Source: Sordariomycetes sp. S80-01Y (taxonomy: Eukaryota > Ascomycota > Sordariomycetes). Taken from it: 64,000 nucleotides of DNA. Positions 52,549 through 64,000 of this stretch are shown in pieces. The stretch's first letter is position 1. The number at the start of each line of letters is the position of its first letter. The stretch is from positions 1,178,001 through 1,242,000 of the forward strand of contig JAXQJY010000026.1 in the NCBI GenBank assembly GCA_037042185.1. Direction: 5' to 3'. The position numbers were made by a program, and so were the translations under genes. The notes under the pieces are model-generated. The model saw nothing but the letters and a program-made list of their open reading frames with translations, searched no databases and had not been told where the DNA came from.

Positions 52549-54937
52549 GTTCTCCTCCCTTACACCTTCTTGCCCTTCCCTCTTCCGCATTTGTGTAGTG
52601 CACACCTGCGTATCAGTCCCCCGTCCTCACTCCACCGGACCAAACCTTCCACGCGACAATCGCAACATGACCTGATGAGAGTCAGATGCGCCGAGGAAGA
52701 CAGCACAGCAGAAGCGAGCACCAGCCTTCCGCTCGAAGAACACAAGAACCTTTACTGAGATTTGCCTTGCGCAGGTCCCTTCATGGCTGTACCATTCTCT
52801 AGCCAGGGCAACCTCCTCTAAGGTGGCACTGCTATGGCAAGTTTTCTCCTTGGGCTTTCTTCTTTCCTTTTTGGAGTCGCATGCATTGGGCTGAGTTGGG
52901 CGTTGGGAACGAAAATCCTGGAAGATACGACGACTATAAAAACCACCAAATATAACGACGACGACGACGCCACCTCTCTTTACCAACCATTTTCCTTCGA
53001 ATGTTTTTGTCACGATATGAGCTATAGAACTACGACCGTCACGGGTCACTTCTACAACATATTTCATTTCCTTGCCAGAGGAACAGCGCGTTTTGGTTTG
53101 CCATCTTGCAGGCAATTTGGCCTTTCAGATACCACAGACATATCTTTATCAGGATTGACGCGCTTGTTTTGGAGATAGAGAGATGGAAATTGGGAAATGA
53201 ATAATTACTCTCACGCATTACCTTAATATGATTTGCTTAGTCCGAAAAGGAGACTGACGTGAGTTGACTGGCAAAGCAGTGCCCTTCAGTCGCTTAGTAC
53301 ACGCAGCAGCTCTCTGGGTTACCCGTTAGTGCTCACGCGACGGACCGTCCGTACCGCTAACATCGCTCCTCAAGCGGCACAACATCACGTTGCACCAGCA
53401 CCGCGGCGCTCACACTCTAAAAGGAGAAGGGTGCACGGGGTTTCAGCCAACCAAGGTCAAATGACACCCGTCAACCCATCCGCTCCCACGCATCTGTCTG
53501 CGGGCAGCACCACCGGCCGCAGGGAGGGATGGCACGTGCGACTGCACCCTGGAGCTGGCCGTTTGCGTGTAAGTTTGCGCAATCCGCGAGTCTCCCCTCC
53601 ACGTCTGTTCCATTCTTCAAGAAATGGAAAAAACCCAAAGCTGAGAAGACGAGAAGTGCGGTTATTTCAACAGAGACGTCACTTTACTATCGGAATTAAT
53701 CACCGCCCCAGTTCCAAACCAGAATGAGGCTTCCCCGGAGGCCTTGTTGTCTCATCACCAGCAGATGGGAGGGAACAGGACGTGCCGCGTACGGGCCTCT
53801 CATTGGCCGATCGTCTTGCAACCTTTCCGCCTCGAGAGCTTGCAGCCTGAGGCAGCCTGAGGCAGCCGCCGCCCAGGGAGAGGCCCACCATTTCCTTTTG
53901 AAGTTGACGACTCCCGACTCACGTGTTCCCGCCTCCTCATCCATCTCGTGACCTCTGGCACTGCTGCAACAGCGACACGCCGCTCTCGACATCTATCAGC
54001 CTTGCGAAGACAAAACGCGTCTCCTATCTCTTCTACCTCGCCTCACGAGCCGGAAAATCTTCTTTTTGTGATCAAACTTTTGTGCAGAGTCGTGAAAACA
54101 CGACTGTTGCGATCCAGGAAGCCGACATCACGAGATTCACGGAACACGTGAGCAGAGGAACCTCGTGATCTGGGACGGAGCCAGAACACATGATCTGCTA
54201 GGTATGTCGCTTTCCACTCTCTCGCTGCATCGTCGGCAGCATCACCGCATCCCCGGCCCCTCACGCTGTTAAGCTTCCCGATTGATTCTGCGACCGTGGG
54301 CGCTTTTGCCACGCGTCTTCAATCGTCCCCCTCGCGCATCATCATCACCCTTCATCATCGCGTCTTTCCTGGGTTGCATCGGCACGGGGCGCTCCTTGGC
54401 GATAGGGAGCAGTGACGCGGGTTGACCCCTGTTTGAACTCGAAGACGAGTTCTGAGACTATCATGAGCGTCTTAACTTCGGAGTCGAGGCACGATCGTGA
54501 CATGCAAGTGCTACGCGTCATTGTGGTCTCAAGTGAGCCGTCATAATCGACGAGATGCGATCCTTTTTGCTGGCACTTTGGGTTCGCCAGTGCGACTGCC
54601 GGGGCATCTCACCGCGACACGAAGCTGGGCATTGCCTGTTCATCGATGTGACCTCTTTATGTGCCCCTGACAATCAGACAAAACATGAGATCTTTGCTTA
54701 GCTCCGCATCTCTGATTCACTCGGCCGTGCGCTCATCACCTCCCTCTCGCGTATTTACCAGACAGCCTTGACCGCCTCTCACCCTCCAATGTCAGTCTCT
54801 AACCTTCATCTCCAGTCCAACACTGTGCTACCAGCCCGCACGAATCTTGACGCGCCAGGACGTCACAAGCTGTCCCCTTGGCCACCGACCTACACCGCCT
54901 GTATCAACCAACGTCCTTGACGGGACAAGATCACATC
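52549..54937. other. 2.4-kb spacer and CBF1 promoter/leader
   Basis: No gene is certain. An ATG ORF at 52834-53178 has a hydrophobic N terminus but otherwise weak coding character. A duplicated GAGGCAGCCT word occurs near 53850-53870. A GTATGT donor-like site after 54200 could mark a 5' untranslated intron of CBF1. The CBF1 leader carries an upstream ORF. Confidence 0.45.
54789..54920 (+). promoter_or_regulatory. 43-codon upstream ORF before CBF1
   Basis: An ATG-started ORF ends in TGA 17 nt before the CBF1 start, close enough to influence initiation if it lies in the leader. No arginine-attenuator or other known peptide motif is apparent. Confidence 0.35.
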
Positions 54938-56042
54938 ATGAGCGAACCAGTCGTCACCGAGCAGCACGATCTTTCAGCCCTGACTGGCAGTCCCGGGTCG
55001 AAGAGAAAACGCGACCCTAACAGCCCAACTCTGCAAAGAGCCAAGCGCGTCGCGCCTCCCGCCAACATGGCCGCTTCGGCGGGTGACACTGCGGCTTACA
55101 TAGAAAGCGCGATCCAGGCGACGGAAGCGGCTGCGGCGAATGGGGTGAACGTCGCCGACTTCAACGCTTTGCAGCAAGCAGCCCAGGAGGGCACCGAAGC
55201 CACTGATCCGGCTTCCGCGACAAGCACCGCGCAGGCTGCGTTGGGCATGTACCCTACTCTTCACATACCCCCTAGTACCGAAGAGCAATTTGCTGCGCAG
55301 GCCGCGGCTGAGGCGAGTGAGCATGCGCATGAGAACTCGATGGGCACGCCGGATCTGCCTCAGCAGCAGCCACAACAGCAACAACCGCAGCAGGGAAACC
55401 AGCCACAGCAGCATGATGGCATGGTTGACCCCCCTTCTGCCCCGGTGCCCCAGGATCAGCAACTCGGTTCTAATGGTTCTGGCGCGCCCACGCGCTTCTC
55501 GGCTAGCTCACCCGCTACGTCCAAACCGACAGTCGGCTCAGAAGAGTGGCACAAGATGCGGAAAGACAACCACAAAGAAGGTAAGAGTCCTCTTGATAAC
55601 CATCTGCCAAGTGTCACCCACACTTGTGACGCCCTGCTATTGCCGTGAGCTAACGTACCCAGTGGAACGTCGCCGTCGCGAAACTATCAATGAAGGCATC
55701 AATGAGCTCGCCAAGATCGTCCCGGGCTGCGAGAAAAACAAGGGCTCCATCCTCCAGCGCGCCTGCCACTTCATCATCCAACTCAAGGAAAACGAACAGC
55801 AGAACATCGAGAAGTGGACGCTCGAGAAGCTGCTTACGGAGCAGGCCATTACGGAGCTCAGCACTTCCAACGACAAGCTCAAGCAGGAGTGCGAGCGCCT
55901 CTTCCGCGAGCTAGAGACGTGGAAGCGGGTGGCGCAGAATGCGGGGCTTGAGGCGCCGCAGCCGGGCTCCAAGGAAGAGAATGCCCAGTCCGCTCATCAT
56001 CAGCAGGGAAACGGGGAGCAGCAGGCGGCACAGCAGTCCTAG
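54938..56042 (+). CDS. cbf1: CBF1-type bHLH transcription factor
   Basis: Nuclear bHLH protein of 340 residues. Yeast Cbf1 binds CACGTG at centromeres and at sulfur-assimilation promoters; filamentous homologs act mainly as transcription factors. Exons are 54938-55580 and 55663-56042; the 82-nt intron splits the basic region between HKE and VERRRRE. The bHLH spans about 208-265 (DNHKEVERRRRETINEGINELAKIVPG then the ILQRACHFIIQLKENEQQN helix) and continues into a Leu-heptad helix to about 310, consistent with dimerisation. The basic region has the His-Glu-Arg contact residues for CACGTG. The N-terminal half is Ala/Gln/Pro-rich with a Gln-Pro run near residue 145. After the TAG stop the same frame stays open for 80 more codons, probably by chance. 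Confidence 0.9.
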
Positions 56043-58380
56043 GAGGGCTTGCTCCCGGCGCAGGATGTGAAGACGCAGACTAAAGGACCGGCGCAGCCGA
56101 AGCATGGCGACGGGGACCCGAAGGCGACCCCGGACAACAGGCGTGAGGAAATTTGCGTCGACGGAACGAGGGACGACACAGCGCCCGCATCTCGCGACTC
56201 CATGTTGAAGGTTGACCCTCGTCTGGATGATAGGCGCGACGTTAGGTGGGACGCTATCTTGAAGATGTTCAAGGATGAGATATGAAGAGTGTTAGTGTGC
56301 TTGGTCAGAGTCTCTGTTTTTTTTATTTGCTTTTGCTTCCGCGGATGAGGATCGTTGGGACTTGTTCTTGCTTCGGTGGCTGGAATTATCACATCGCCGT
56401 AGCATCAGCACAGCCCAGCGGAGACGAAGAAGCTACACGATGGGGAGGATATGTTTGTGCGTTACTTGTTTTGGTTCTTTCTTTCCTTCTGGCCGCCATT
56501 GACAGGCCTTCGGTAGCTCGGCGTTGGTGGGAGGCAATATTGTGCACCAGAGCACTTCAACATAGCGACGGCTCCGGCCCAGCAGCCGCGTTGTCCATTA
56601 ATGGGATCTAGTGTTATATCGAAACCAGTTCCCACGCACCTACGGCGACATCGCGGCATTCACCGCCTTCGCTGCTCCCTTCGTGACCCCCCTCGCCATC
56701 AAACCATCCTCACATGAGTCCTGCCGACAGAAGCCAATCGGAACCAGGCGCGGCTCCCCGCGCGCGCAGTCCATCTCGCCCCCCCTCCCAAGAGACAAAC
56801 ATGTAATTATGTTCTGCGCCTGCTCCGCGCTGCTTCCCACCCGACGCGCATCCATGCAAACAGCCACCCAGCCATATGCGTCGCCAACGGAGCTCGCTCT
56901 TCCCTTCCCTTTTTTTCCTTTTTTCTCAGCCCTGCGCCTCCCCGGCCGTCGCTGCAGACACGCACAGCCCGCCGACGTCCCATTCGCCTTGCGCCGCCCT
57001 CCTCCCTTCACTGCACAGGTGCCGAGCAGGCATGTTCCTGGGACGAAGGTAAAGGGGTGACGCCGAAGGGCCGGGGGAGCCGGGGGACGTTGCCGACGGC
57101 GCAGGGAAAAAAAACGAGAGGCTAGCTATTAGCTAGCTAGCTGTCGCGGCTGCGCGGGAGGCTGCGCGTCCCCGAAACTGCCGTTGCGTGGGCTGGGAGG
57201 CAGAGGAGAGGAGAGCACCGGCCGCTAAGGCAGGGCGTTTCTCTGGTGCGGTGCGGTGCTGTCGAATGGGGCTTTTGAAGATCCCTGTTCTTCGGGTAGG
57301 ATGTTTGGACACCATGCGGGTTCACCTACGAATATTTGCACATCATATAGTTCGGGCGGTCTGGCCTCCGCCCTCCCTGGGGCTGTCACAAGGAGACCCC
57401 AGGATCTGAAGATGAGCTTATAGTGGACGAGGTGGAGTGTGTCAAGACACCATGTGAGTGCTCATGAAAACGTCAAGGCCCAACGCGGGTGTGAAGGATG
57501 TAATGAGCTTGATTATTGGCGCCTCGCACGCCCTTCTATATCGTCCTTCAAGCCCTAAAAGGTATCCGAGACATTCCCCCCATCCCGGTCCTCCCCTGCC
57601 CGTGTGACATCGCTCTCCGAGCGAGTCTGGCGACGCTGTTTGTCACTGTCGTAAGGGCCATTATATGCGACGTAATCATGCCACAGCCTGGCAAAAAAGC
57701 AAATATCGTAGTCGTCGTGAGAAGTATGGAAGCAGACAGAGGCAACAAACGGACAAAAAGAAAGCAAATGATAGGAGTAACAAACATCCGCCCAAAAAGT
57801 AGTGCTCAAGCAAGCAGACTGACCTCGCCCTTGTGTGGGTTTCCATGCGTGACCAATCGATGTTGTAAAGGAAAGAAAACTTAGACCCAAGGTAGAATAG
57901 ACAAGCAGAATCAGGACCAGGGCCAAAAACACCCCTGTATCCGCTCCATGAAATCCCTCCCGGAGCTTGTCAGCTGCCTCGCCCACGTCTCTCTGATAAT
58001 CCGTTGTAGAATGAAAATGCAGGAGGCTGCTCCATGAGCAACCAGAACCGCCTGGATGAGTAACTCCGGTTGTTCGATCGAATGAAGGATAATGGCGAAA
58101 AGCAGATAGCCGCCCGTTGCGACGCCCTCTTAAGACGGTGATATTGTAGAAGCAAACAAATAATAAGTCATAGTGCTGTCGCTAATGTCAGAGTTCCGCC
58201 TCTATACCGCAAATGCTCGCCGTGATGGGTATCGCGCGTTGTTGCAAACGCATATTCGAAAAGAGTAAAGTGCCCGTTGTAGCGTAAATCCTTTAAATTG
58301 CGTCAAGATCCCGCCGTGAACATTTGTGCCTGTCTTGACGCGAGCGTTGGCGGTAGTGATTTAGTGGTGGCAAAGGTCTT
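56043..58380. other. 2.3-kb convergent spacer
   Basis: An unusually long tail-to-tail interval for a fungus. An open frame follows the CBF1 stop to 56285; elsewhere only short chance ORFs occur. A CT-rich tract, a small palindrome at 57121 and purine-rich runs are visible, but no gene. Confidence 0.45.
57121..57137. repeat. Short perfect palindrome GCTAGCT-ATT-AGCTAGC
   Basis: Seven-base arms flank a 3-bp loop and are followed by further TAGC units. This is small and may be chance. Confidence 0.7.
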
Positions 58381-60254
58381 TCAACCTTTGTTGTAATAAT
58401 ATTGCTCCTGTTTGAGCGGAAATGAGTCGATAACCTCGGAGACCCCCGGCAGGGCGTTGTTGTAACCCTGCTGGCTGCCGACAGGAGCCTGCGAAACGTC
58501 TGTCGGCCGGAACATATGACCACCGTTAGGGTCGTAGCCGGGACGCGGCATGGTCTCGAAATTGGCGACATAAGGCTGCGAGTGGCTAACCGGGACCGGC
58601 GGTACAAAAGAAGGAGCTGGTTGGTTGTTTTGAGAGTAAAGAGGCTGGTGAGTCTCCGAGGATGTGTTTGAAGATTGCCACTGTTGGTGGTACATGCCAT
58701 TGCTTCCGTAGTTGCGGTCTTGAGGACTGGGGACCATTTCAACTCCTAGATTTGGCCCCGGCGGATGGATGGTTGGCGCACCGTTGACAGGCATATTGCC
58801 GCCGACAAACTCGCCGTGCTGAGTTCCCATGTCCTGTAAAATGGGTGGCGGCTGCTGGCTGTTGCGCATTGGAAGGTCGTTGAGGAACGGGCCGGGTGGG
58901 TTCGCTGCTGGGCTCTGTCCCGTCGAATGAAGGAACCCTTGCGTGTTGTTGGATCGTGTGGAAGGAGATGGGTTTTCTTCGTCTTCTCTGGAAAATGAGC
59001 CGCCGTCGTTCTCTGAGGTGAGGTCGTCCATGCTTCTGTCGCTATCCAAGACATAAACCTCCACGGCGCCGTCTGTCTCTGGATTAGTCCAACCCCAGCG
59101 TAGCTTGCGCTAGACTCACCGATCTCGCCGTTTTTGAACCTTTCCTGTTGGCGGGCGACTTTGAAGATCTCGTTGAGGAATTGCTTCTTGCTAGCGTTTG
59201 TCGGACTCTCTGCGTAGAAGCCAGAAAGAGCTTCATTGGTGCACTCCTCCAGTTTCTTGACATTGAGCTGAAGCTTCTTGACGTCTGGATGCTGCTTGTC
59301 GTTGGGCTCAATAACGAGGCTCAAAATGTGGTTGAGAAGATGCACACGTTCTGTCCCGTTAGAACCAGCCTTGAGGACCCAACAGGCGTGCTTACCTCTT
59401 TTGTATAGATGATCTGGCTCCTTATGACGGACTTTGTCTTCCTTGGTGTTCCCCCAGGGCTTCGGCCACCATCCTGGTGCTTTCTCGTCGCTTCCAGTGT
59501 AGGGGTGGGTAGACTGCTTCTTAGGTTCGACAGCCTTGACCCACGCTTTCGCTATCAACTTGCAAGCAGACTGTTGGCAGCTCTTGAACCGTTGATCGTA
59601 AAAGTTCCATAAAGCGGTCTCATCCTGCACCCTAATCTTCCTCCGATTCACTGGCAATTGGTGGCGAGGCTCGTCGTCGTACGGCCCGGCTCGGTAGCGT
59701 TTGCGCGTTGAGCGATTCAGATCTTCATCGTCTCCGTCATCTCCAGGTCGCCGCCGATCAGAACCGAATCGATTGCTGCGCGCAAATGGATCTCCGAACC
59801 CTCCATATGCGACAGGCTGTGGTGGCACTACAAAAATGTCAGATGCGACCAGAGAGCGATCCGACTCTACTCACTGGACAACGCATTCCTAGCGAACTGT
59901 TGGAACCGCTGAGAGTCGAAGAAAGTTCCCACAGTGCTGTCATCCAACTTGTTACCAAACGTGGAGAAGGTATTAGTCCTTCCGTCCTCTGTGAGAACCG
60001 CTACGAAGTACAGCTTTCCCGGTATCCCGCAGTGCGTGCGCATCGCCTGATCAATAGCCTGAGAGGACCGTGAGTAATGAGTCATGAATGAGGAATGCGG
60101 AACGTACCATGGGGGGCTGCCGCGCACTCTCGGGAACGGATCCTGGTGCGGTTCCCTCATAGTATCGTCGTTGATCGTACGTCTCTGCAAGGTATCGTGG
60201 TTGAGAGTAGGACGGGTGCCGAGGGACTGCATCCCGCGGCCAGTCTTGAACCAT
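58381..60254 (-). CDS. YDR124W-like (DUF2841) protein
   Basis: Protein of 561 residues belonging to the fungal family whose shared part is a helical-bundle domain (yeast YDR124W); molecular function unknown. Exons are 60254-60108, 60058-59875, 59827-59396, 59350-59120 and 59072-58381; introns are 45-49 nt. An in-frame TGA two codons upstream fixes the ATG at 60254, which has a GCCATGG context. Domains: an N-terminal segment (GKLYFVAVLTEDGR...STFGNKLDD, residues 60-100), a basic linker, then the DUF2841 helical bundle (about 160-340) with ALWNFYDQRFKSCQQSACKLIAKAWVKAVEPKK, WWPKPWG and HLYKRERVHLLNHIL. A disordered Pro/Gln/Ser/Asn-rich C terminus follows. Intron 3 (59395-59351, 45 nt) is in frame and stop-free; retention would add 15 residues to the bundle. 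Confidence 0.88.
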
Positions 60255-63200
60255 GGCTTCTCACAGAGATCTGCCGATGTCGTCAGCCCTGATGGCTGGA
60301 AAGAGCAAGAGAGCTGTTGCGTATGCCGTCTCCTCGTGGAGCCCGCGAGCCGCTCCAAGAAGACGGGTCCTCGGCAGTTTATGAAGTCGCGACAGGAGGG
60401 CGTGACGTCGGCTGTAGCAAGAGCTAGTTGCACAGCATAGGTTTCTGGAAATCAGAAAAGGCAAGTTAGACAAACTGCGGCGGAGCACAACACGGGCTCT
60501 TCGGGCAAGATTTGTGCTTACCTGTAACGATCGTGGGGACAGGAAAGGGGACGCGAGGGCGACGTCTAAGCAGCGAACACACCTGAAAGGAAAAGCCAAG
60601 GCAAGAAAGGAGACCGTCAGAAGACAAATCTAGTGCATGCCGTGACGGGCGAGCTTCGGAGTCGAGAGTCGTGTCGGATTTCGTCAAGTGGTGCAGCTTG
60701 GGCCAGGCGCAGTGTTTGTGGCAGGGTGGGGTTATACAGGTCGTTGTCCAGGCCGTCGAATATACGGGTAGGATGTTGCTGCAACTCCAGCGGCGGGTTC
60801 TTGGTAGCCGTACGACGCAGACAAACGACAGCGAGAACCGCCAACAAGACGCAGGCCCTGTATTGGTGCGAAGATGCAGCCGTCTAGAAGGGGAAGTGCT
60901 TGATCCCAGGCGAGCAACGGGTGCTTGCTCCAGCCCCTGGAGTAGCCGTTGCCTCAGTAGTCGACTGAATGGGCTTTTCTCGTGGAGTATCGAGAACGAC
61001 GGCCAAGCTGGAGGAGTGTTGTTGAGGTACGATGATAGACTTCGACGCGAGAAAATATTGCTTCCGATTCGGAGCAAAGAAGAGAGGTCGTGAGGACCTG
61101 CCGGTGTGGAGATCCCGATGAGATAAGTATGAGGAAAGATCTGTCAGATGCCGTTGCTCATGGATGGATTGAGCAAGCTGCGAGTCCCCAAGGGGTCGAC
61201 GGGAAGAAACAACCCAGCAAGTGCTTCTGACGGGTCAGAGTCCAAGCATGGGGGTAGCAGCGCTCTCCACCAACCGTGACAGGGACGGTGACAGCGATAG
61301 TGACAACCGAGTGGCAACCTCAGCGTGTCCTCCGAATGTATTGGGACTTGCAATGCGCGTGAGGAATGTTCTGGAGCCTCTGTTGGAGCCCTCTAATACT
61401 GGCCGCCGACGGATGCGTGGCAGGAAGCTGGATAAGCTGCCAGTTCAAGACCTTTCTTGCCGCTCGACCACTGTGAGGGGACCCTGTCGCCAACGTCTCA
61501 ACAGGTGGAAAGGGAGTAGAGGGTCCTGAGCCGCAGGGACCGTTTCTTTTGACAGAGGGAGAACCGAACAGTCAATATTCTCCAAGGAAGAACCCTGGCT
61601 CCGGTCTTTTGCAGTCGACGGGGCCAGAAAAACGCCGTTGGCTTTGAAAACCGGCAGACTGCGGCGGGAGGGACCTCACTGCGCCTTGTCAAAAGGGAAT
61701 TTGCGTGACTGGTGTAAAGAACAAGGGGATTCCCAGCGCTCAGGCGGTCAGCAGTCGGGGTGTTTGGCAGTAAATAGAGTTCAGCAAGAGCCGCAAGGAT
61801 ACTGGTAGACCGAAAGCAACAATGAGGTTATCCGAGACCGCAGTTAAACGGTGAACGAAGGCCAGCAGGGCCCGCTTTCAATACCTCCAAGAGTCCGCGC
61901 CCGTTGTTCGGGGCTGGTAGCCCTGTGATGCCAGGACCCCAGCTGCTAGACTTGCCGAGGGGGCAACGTTTTGGCGAACGAAAGAGGTAGTCCGTGCGCT
62001 GGTGATGCTAACAGAGAGCAATGAGAGGCCCGGAGTGCAAATACCGCCAGCTCACCAGAGTGCCAGAAAATGGGGTGAGTATCGTTGGCGGAGGACTGGC
62101 CGTGCCCAGAGGATGTGGCACATATGATAACACTGAACCCCAGTGCTGCTCCGACAATTGACCAGCAAAAGACGGACCCAGCTGCACAAGGACAGGGTGC
62201 AGGGGGGGGGGGGGGGGGGCAGAACGAGGATGGTGGAGGTTGACAGGAGGTGATGCAGATGCATGGAGGCATGGGCAAAGGGATGCCACCCAATACCGTG
62301 CCTGTGTTATCCACACCTTGACGTACTTCCAACGGCCACTAGGAAAGCAGTGTTAGAGGTGGAATCGTGCTGCGTTCCAAAATTGGGACATTCGGATCAT
62401 GTTCTGCTGGAAGATGCGACGGGTTGAAATATAAACTTGGCCAGGGAAGTCAAAAGTCGTCCGCCGTGAACGTTTCAAAGGGAAACGGTGGGATGTGTCT
62501 GGCGGCAGAGTCCGTGTGCCATGTATTGCTTGTTGTCTGCAATCGTCGCACTGAGTGCGTCTTCCCGGGCACTGACCTATCCATACGCCAAAGAAGGCCC
62601 GCCTTTGCTTTTAGTCATGCAACGTCTACCAATGACTTGTCTCCAGCGAGGAAACTGTCGATGATGGTCAGGTGTTGTATGCTCAGTGCTCGATGGCGGT
62701 CTTCGCCCAAGACTCCAGGCAAAAGGGCGTTAAACTACTCTGGGAGGGATGGGTATTCCACCTCAGCCCTCTACCAACCCAATTAGGTCAAGAGGTGTGC
62801 GAGCAACTATCCGCGACAAGTGTTCGGCCTCTTCGTTCCCCCGTTCATAGCTCCGACACCTAAAATGCTATGGCTCTGCGCACCACCTACAACGAGAGCG
62901 TGCGTTGCATTCTTTGACGGTTCTAATGCGGGCGGGTTTGACCTGCTTTAGAGCCCTCCACACTGATGGCGGCCCAGTTTGGGGGGCCTCTGTGGTGCTG
63001 ACCAGCCAAGCCAACCTGGTTTCCGCCTACCATTACGTACCTGGCGCTGGAACAAGATCCATCAGCTTGATGCCGGCACGCACACTCGCACACAGAAGGA
63101 GACGGCAGGCTGCTGTGGAGGAAGGTACTTGTACTCTGGTGCATGGTTGAGAGCTTGAGGTGCGTCTGTTCGCACTGTCCCCAGTGAATGGGTACGTGGC

Positions 63201-64000
63201 TTGCAGTTCGTATCCTCGCCTAGGGGGTCATTGCTGAGAGCAACATTGCTCGGCAATCCCTCACTGAAACCCCAGAACCAGTTACCACCACATAGGCAAA
63301 GCATTTCCAGGTCTCGCCCACCCGATAATGGTGTGAACGGTAGCCGAGACCGAGTGAAGTGTGTCCAAGATGTTGGGTCAGGCAGGCCAGAAGGGTGTGA
63401 GTGCTCACTTTCGTTGGGAGGGCTGCCGTCCGATGGTGCCGCGAGCACAGACTGAGGGGACAAGGGCCGGTCGATTGGCAGGGGTTCGACAAGGGCCCCT
63501 GTGTTCGCAGAGGCCCACTGCAACGCTGCAACTCCGTCCGCTCCGATTACCTGTTGCTTCAACCGACACTGTGTCACTTGTCACTTCTACACAAGATGGA
63601 CGTAGGCCACTGAAGTTCCCGAAAGCTTGGGAGAAGGGACGTTCCGCGGGAGGAAACAAGCGTGCCTTTTACTGTGGCCACCGGGGAATTCTGTCACTGT
63701 GAGCAGAGATCCAAACTGCAAATGACCGATCGCGGCACATGAATCTTCTGCAGCCAAATCACGCCAGTGACAGTTTTAACTGATAGAAGGGTCAACAGAT
63801 CCGACCCCAGACTTTTGAAAGCAAACGAGGCGAGAATACAAAATCAAAAGCAACGAATAGTTGGTGACTAGCGCCCACACGTCAACTTTGGCTCTTGAAA
63901 CTGTTGACGCACCTACAGCCCACGGCAAAAGCAAAGAGCAGCTCCCTGGAGGCGACGGCAGCTTGAAGGGGCAGCGGCCGCGACGCGGAATGGACAAGCA
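60255..64000. other. 3.7-kb region without supportable genes
   Basis: Upstream of the DUF2841 gene to the window end. Many overlapping ORFs of 60-200 codons occur in all frames (largest around 60466-61077 and 63062-63577, minus strand), none with a domain or consistent splicing. The first 850 bp may be leader sequence with introns. A long poly-G run is the only notable repeat. Confidence 0.45.
62202..62219. repeat. Poly-G run of 18
   Basis: An uninterrupted tract of 18 G residues. Length is uncertain, because such runs are prone to sequencing error and slippage. Confidence 0.8.

Noticed and set aside
52834-53178. 114-codon ATG ORF with hydrophobic N terminus
   Set aside because: Could mimic a small secreted or membrane protein, but the rest is Thr/Asp/Phe-rich with no family resemblance, and it lies in the 3' region of the RING-LON gene. 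Kept only as a note.
57121-57141. Palindromic TAGC cluster as a recombination or origin site
   Set aside because: Only 7-bp arms; no associated gene or repeated copy in the window.

Overview
The window is nuclear DNA of a filamentous ascomycete, most likely a Sordariomycete. The genes are GC-rich and separated by long spacers. They carry short spliceosomal introns (mostly 45-100 nt) with GTRNGT donors, CTAAC/CTGAC-type branch sites and YAG acceptors. Two genes encode fungal Zn2Cys6 regulators, and the rest include fungal families such as Hsp98/Hsp104, Ste11, Ark1/Prk1, Pbn1, Mhr1 and Pha2. There is no bacterial, viral or recognisable transposon gene. Exon coordinates come from reading splice signals by eye; no transcript data were available.

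Layout. 0.1-1.5 kb: a KN/TALE-type homeobox gene on the minus strand. 1.5-9.2 kb: a 7.7-kb gene desert with simple repeats. 9.2-13.4 kb: PBN1 (GPI mannosyltransferase I accessory subunit) and a Zn2Cys6 regulator, both plus. 13.6-18.0 kb: hsp98 (minus) and MHR1/mL67 (plus), divergent from one 772-bp promoter. 18.2-19.5 kb: a sulfotransferase-fold gene. 22.0-23.1 kb: prephenate dehydratase. 25.1-27.8 kb: the STE11 MAPKKK, with Ste12-type pheromone-response motifs about 1.35 kb upstream. 28.6-29.2 kb: a gamma-glutamylcyclotransferase-like gene. 29.6-37.6 kb: a carbohydrate block made of an MFS sugar-transporter gene with two in-frame stops, a Zn2Cys6 regulator and a secreted GH27 alpha-galactosidase. 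37.6-39.6 kb: an AT-richer spacer. 39.6-46.9 kb: an Ark1/Prk1 kinase, a Mak11-like WD protein and an INSIG-family protein, all plus. 47.1-48.2 kb: two minus-strand ORFs in one frame, separated only by TAG plus one codon. 50.8-52.5 kb: a RING-LON protein. 54.9-56.0 kb: a CBF1-type bHLH factor. 58.4-60.3 kb: a YDR124W-like (DUF2841) protein. 60.3-64 kb: no supportable gene.

Most genes are unlinked housekeeping or signalling functions, as is usual in fungi. Functional neighbourhoods that may be real are the hsp98/MHR1 bidirectional promoter, the possible alpha-galactoside block at 29.6-37.6 kb, and the STE11 promoter, which may feed back from the pathway's own transcription factor. The most unusual structure is the in-frame TAG-separated ORF pair at 47.1-48.2 kb. 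Two annotated introns are also a multiple of three and stop-free, so their retention would give longer proteins.
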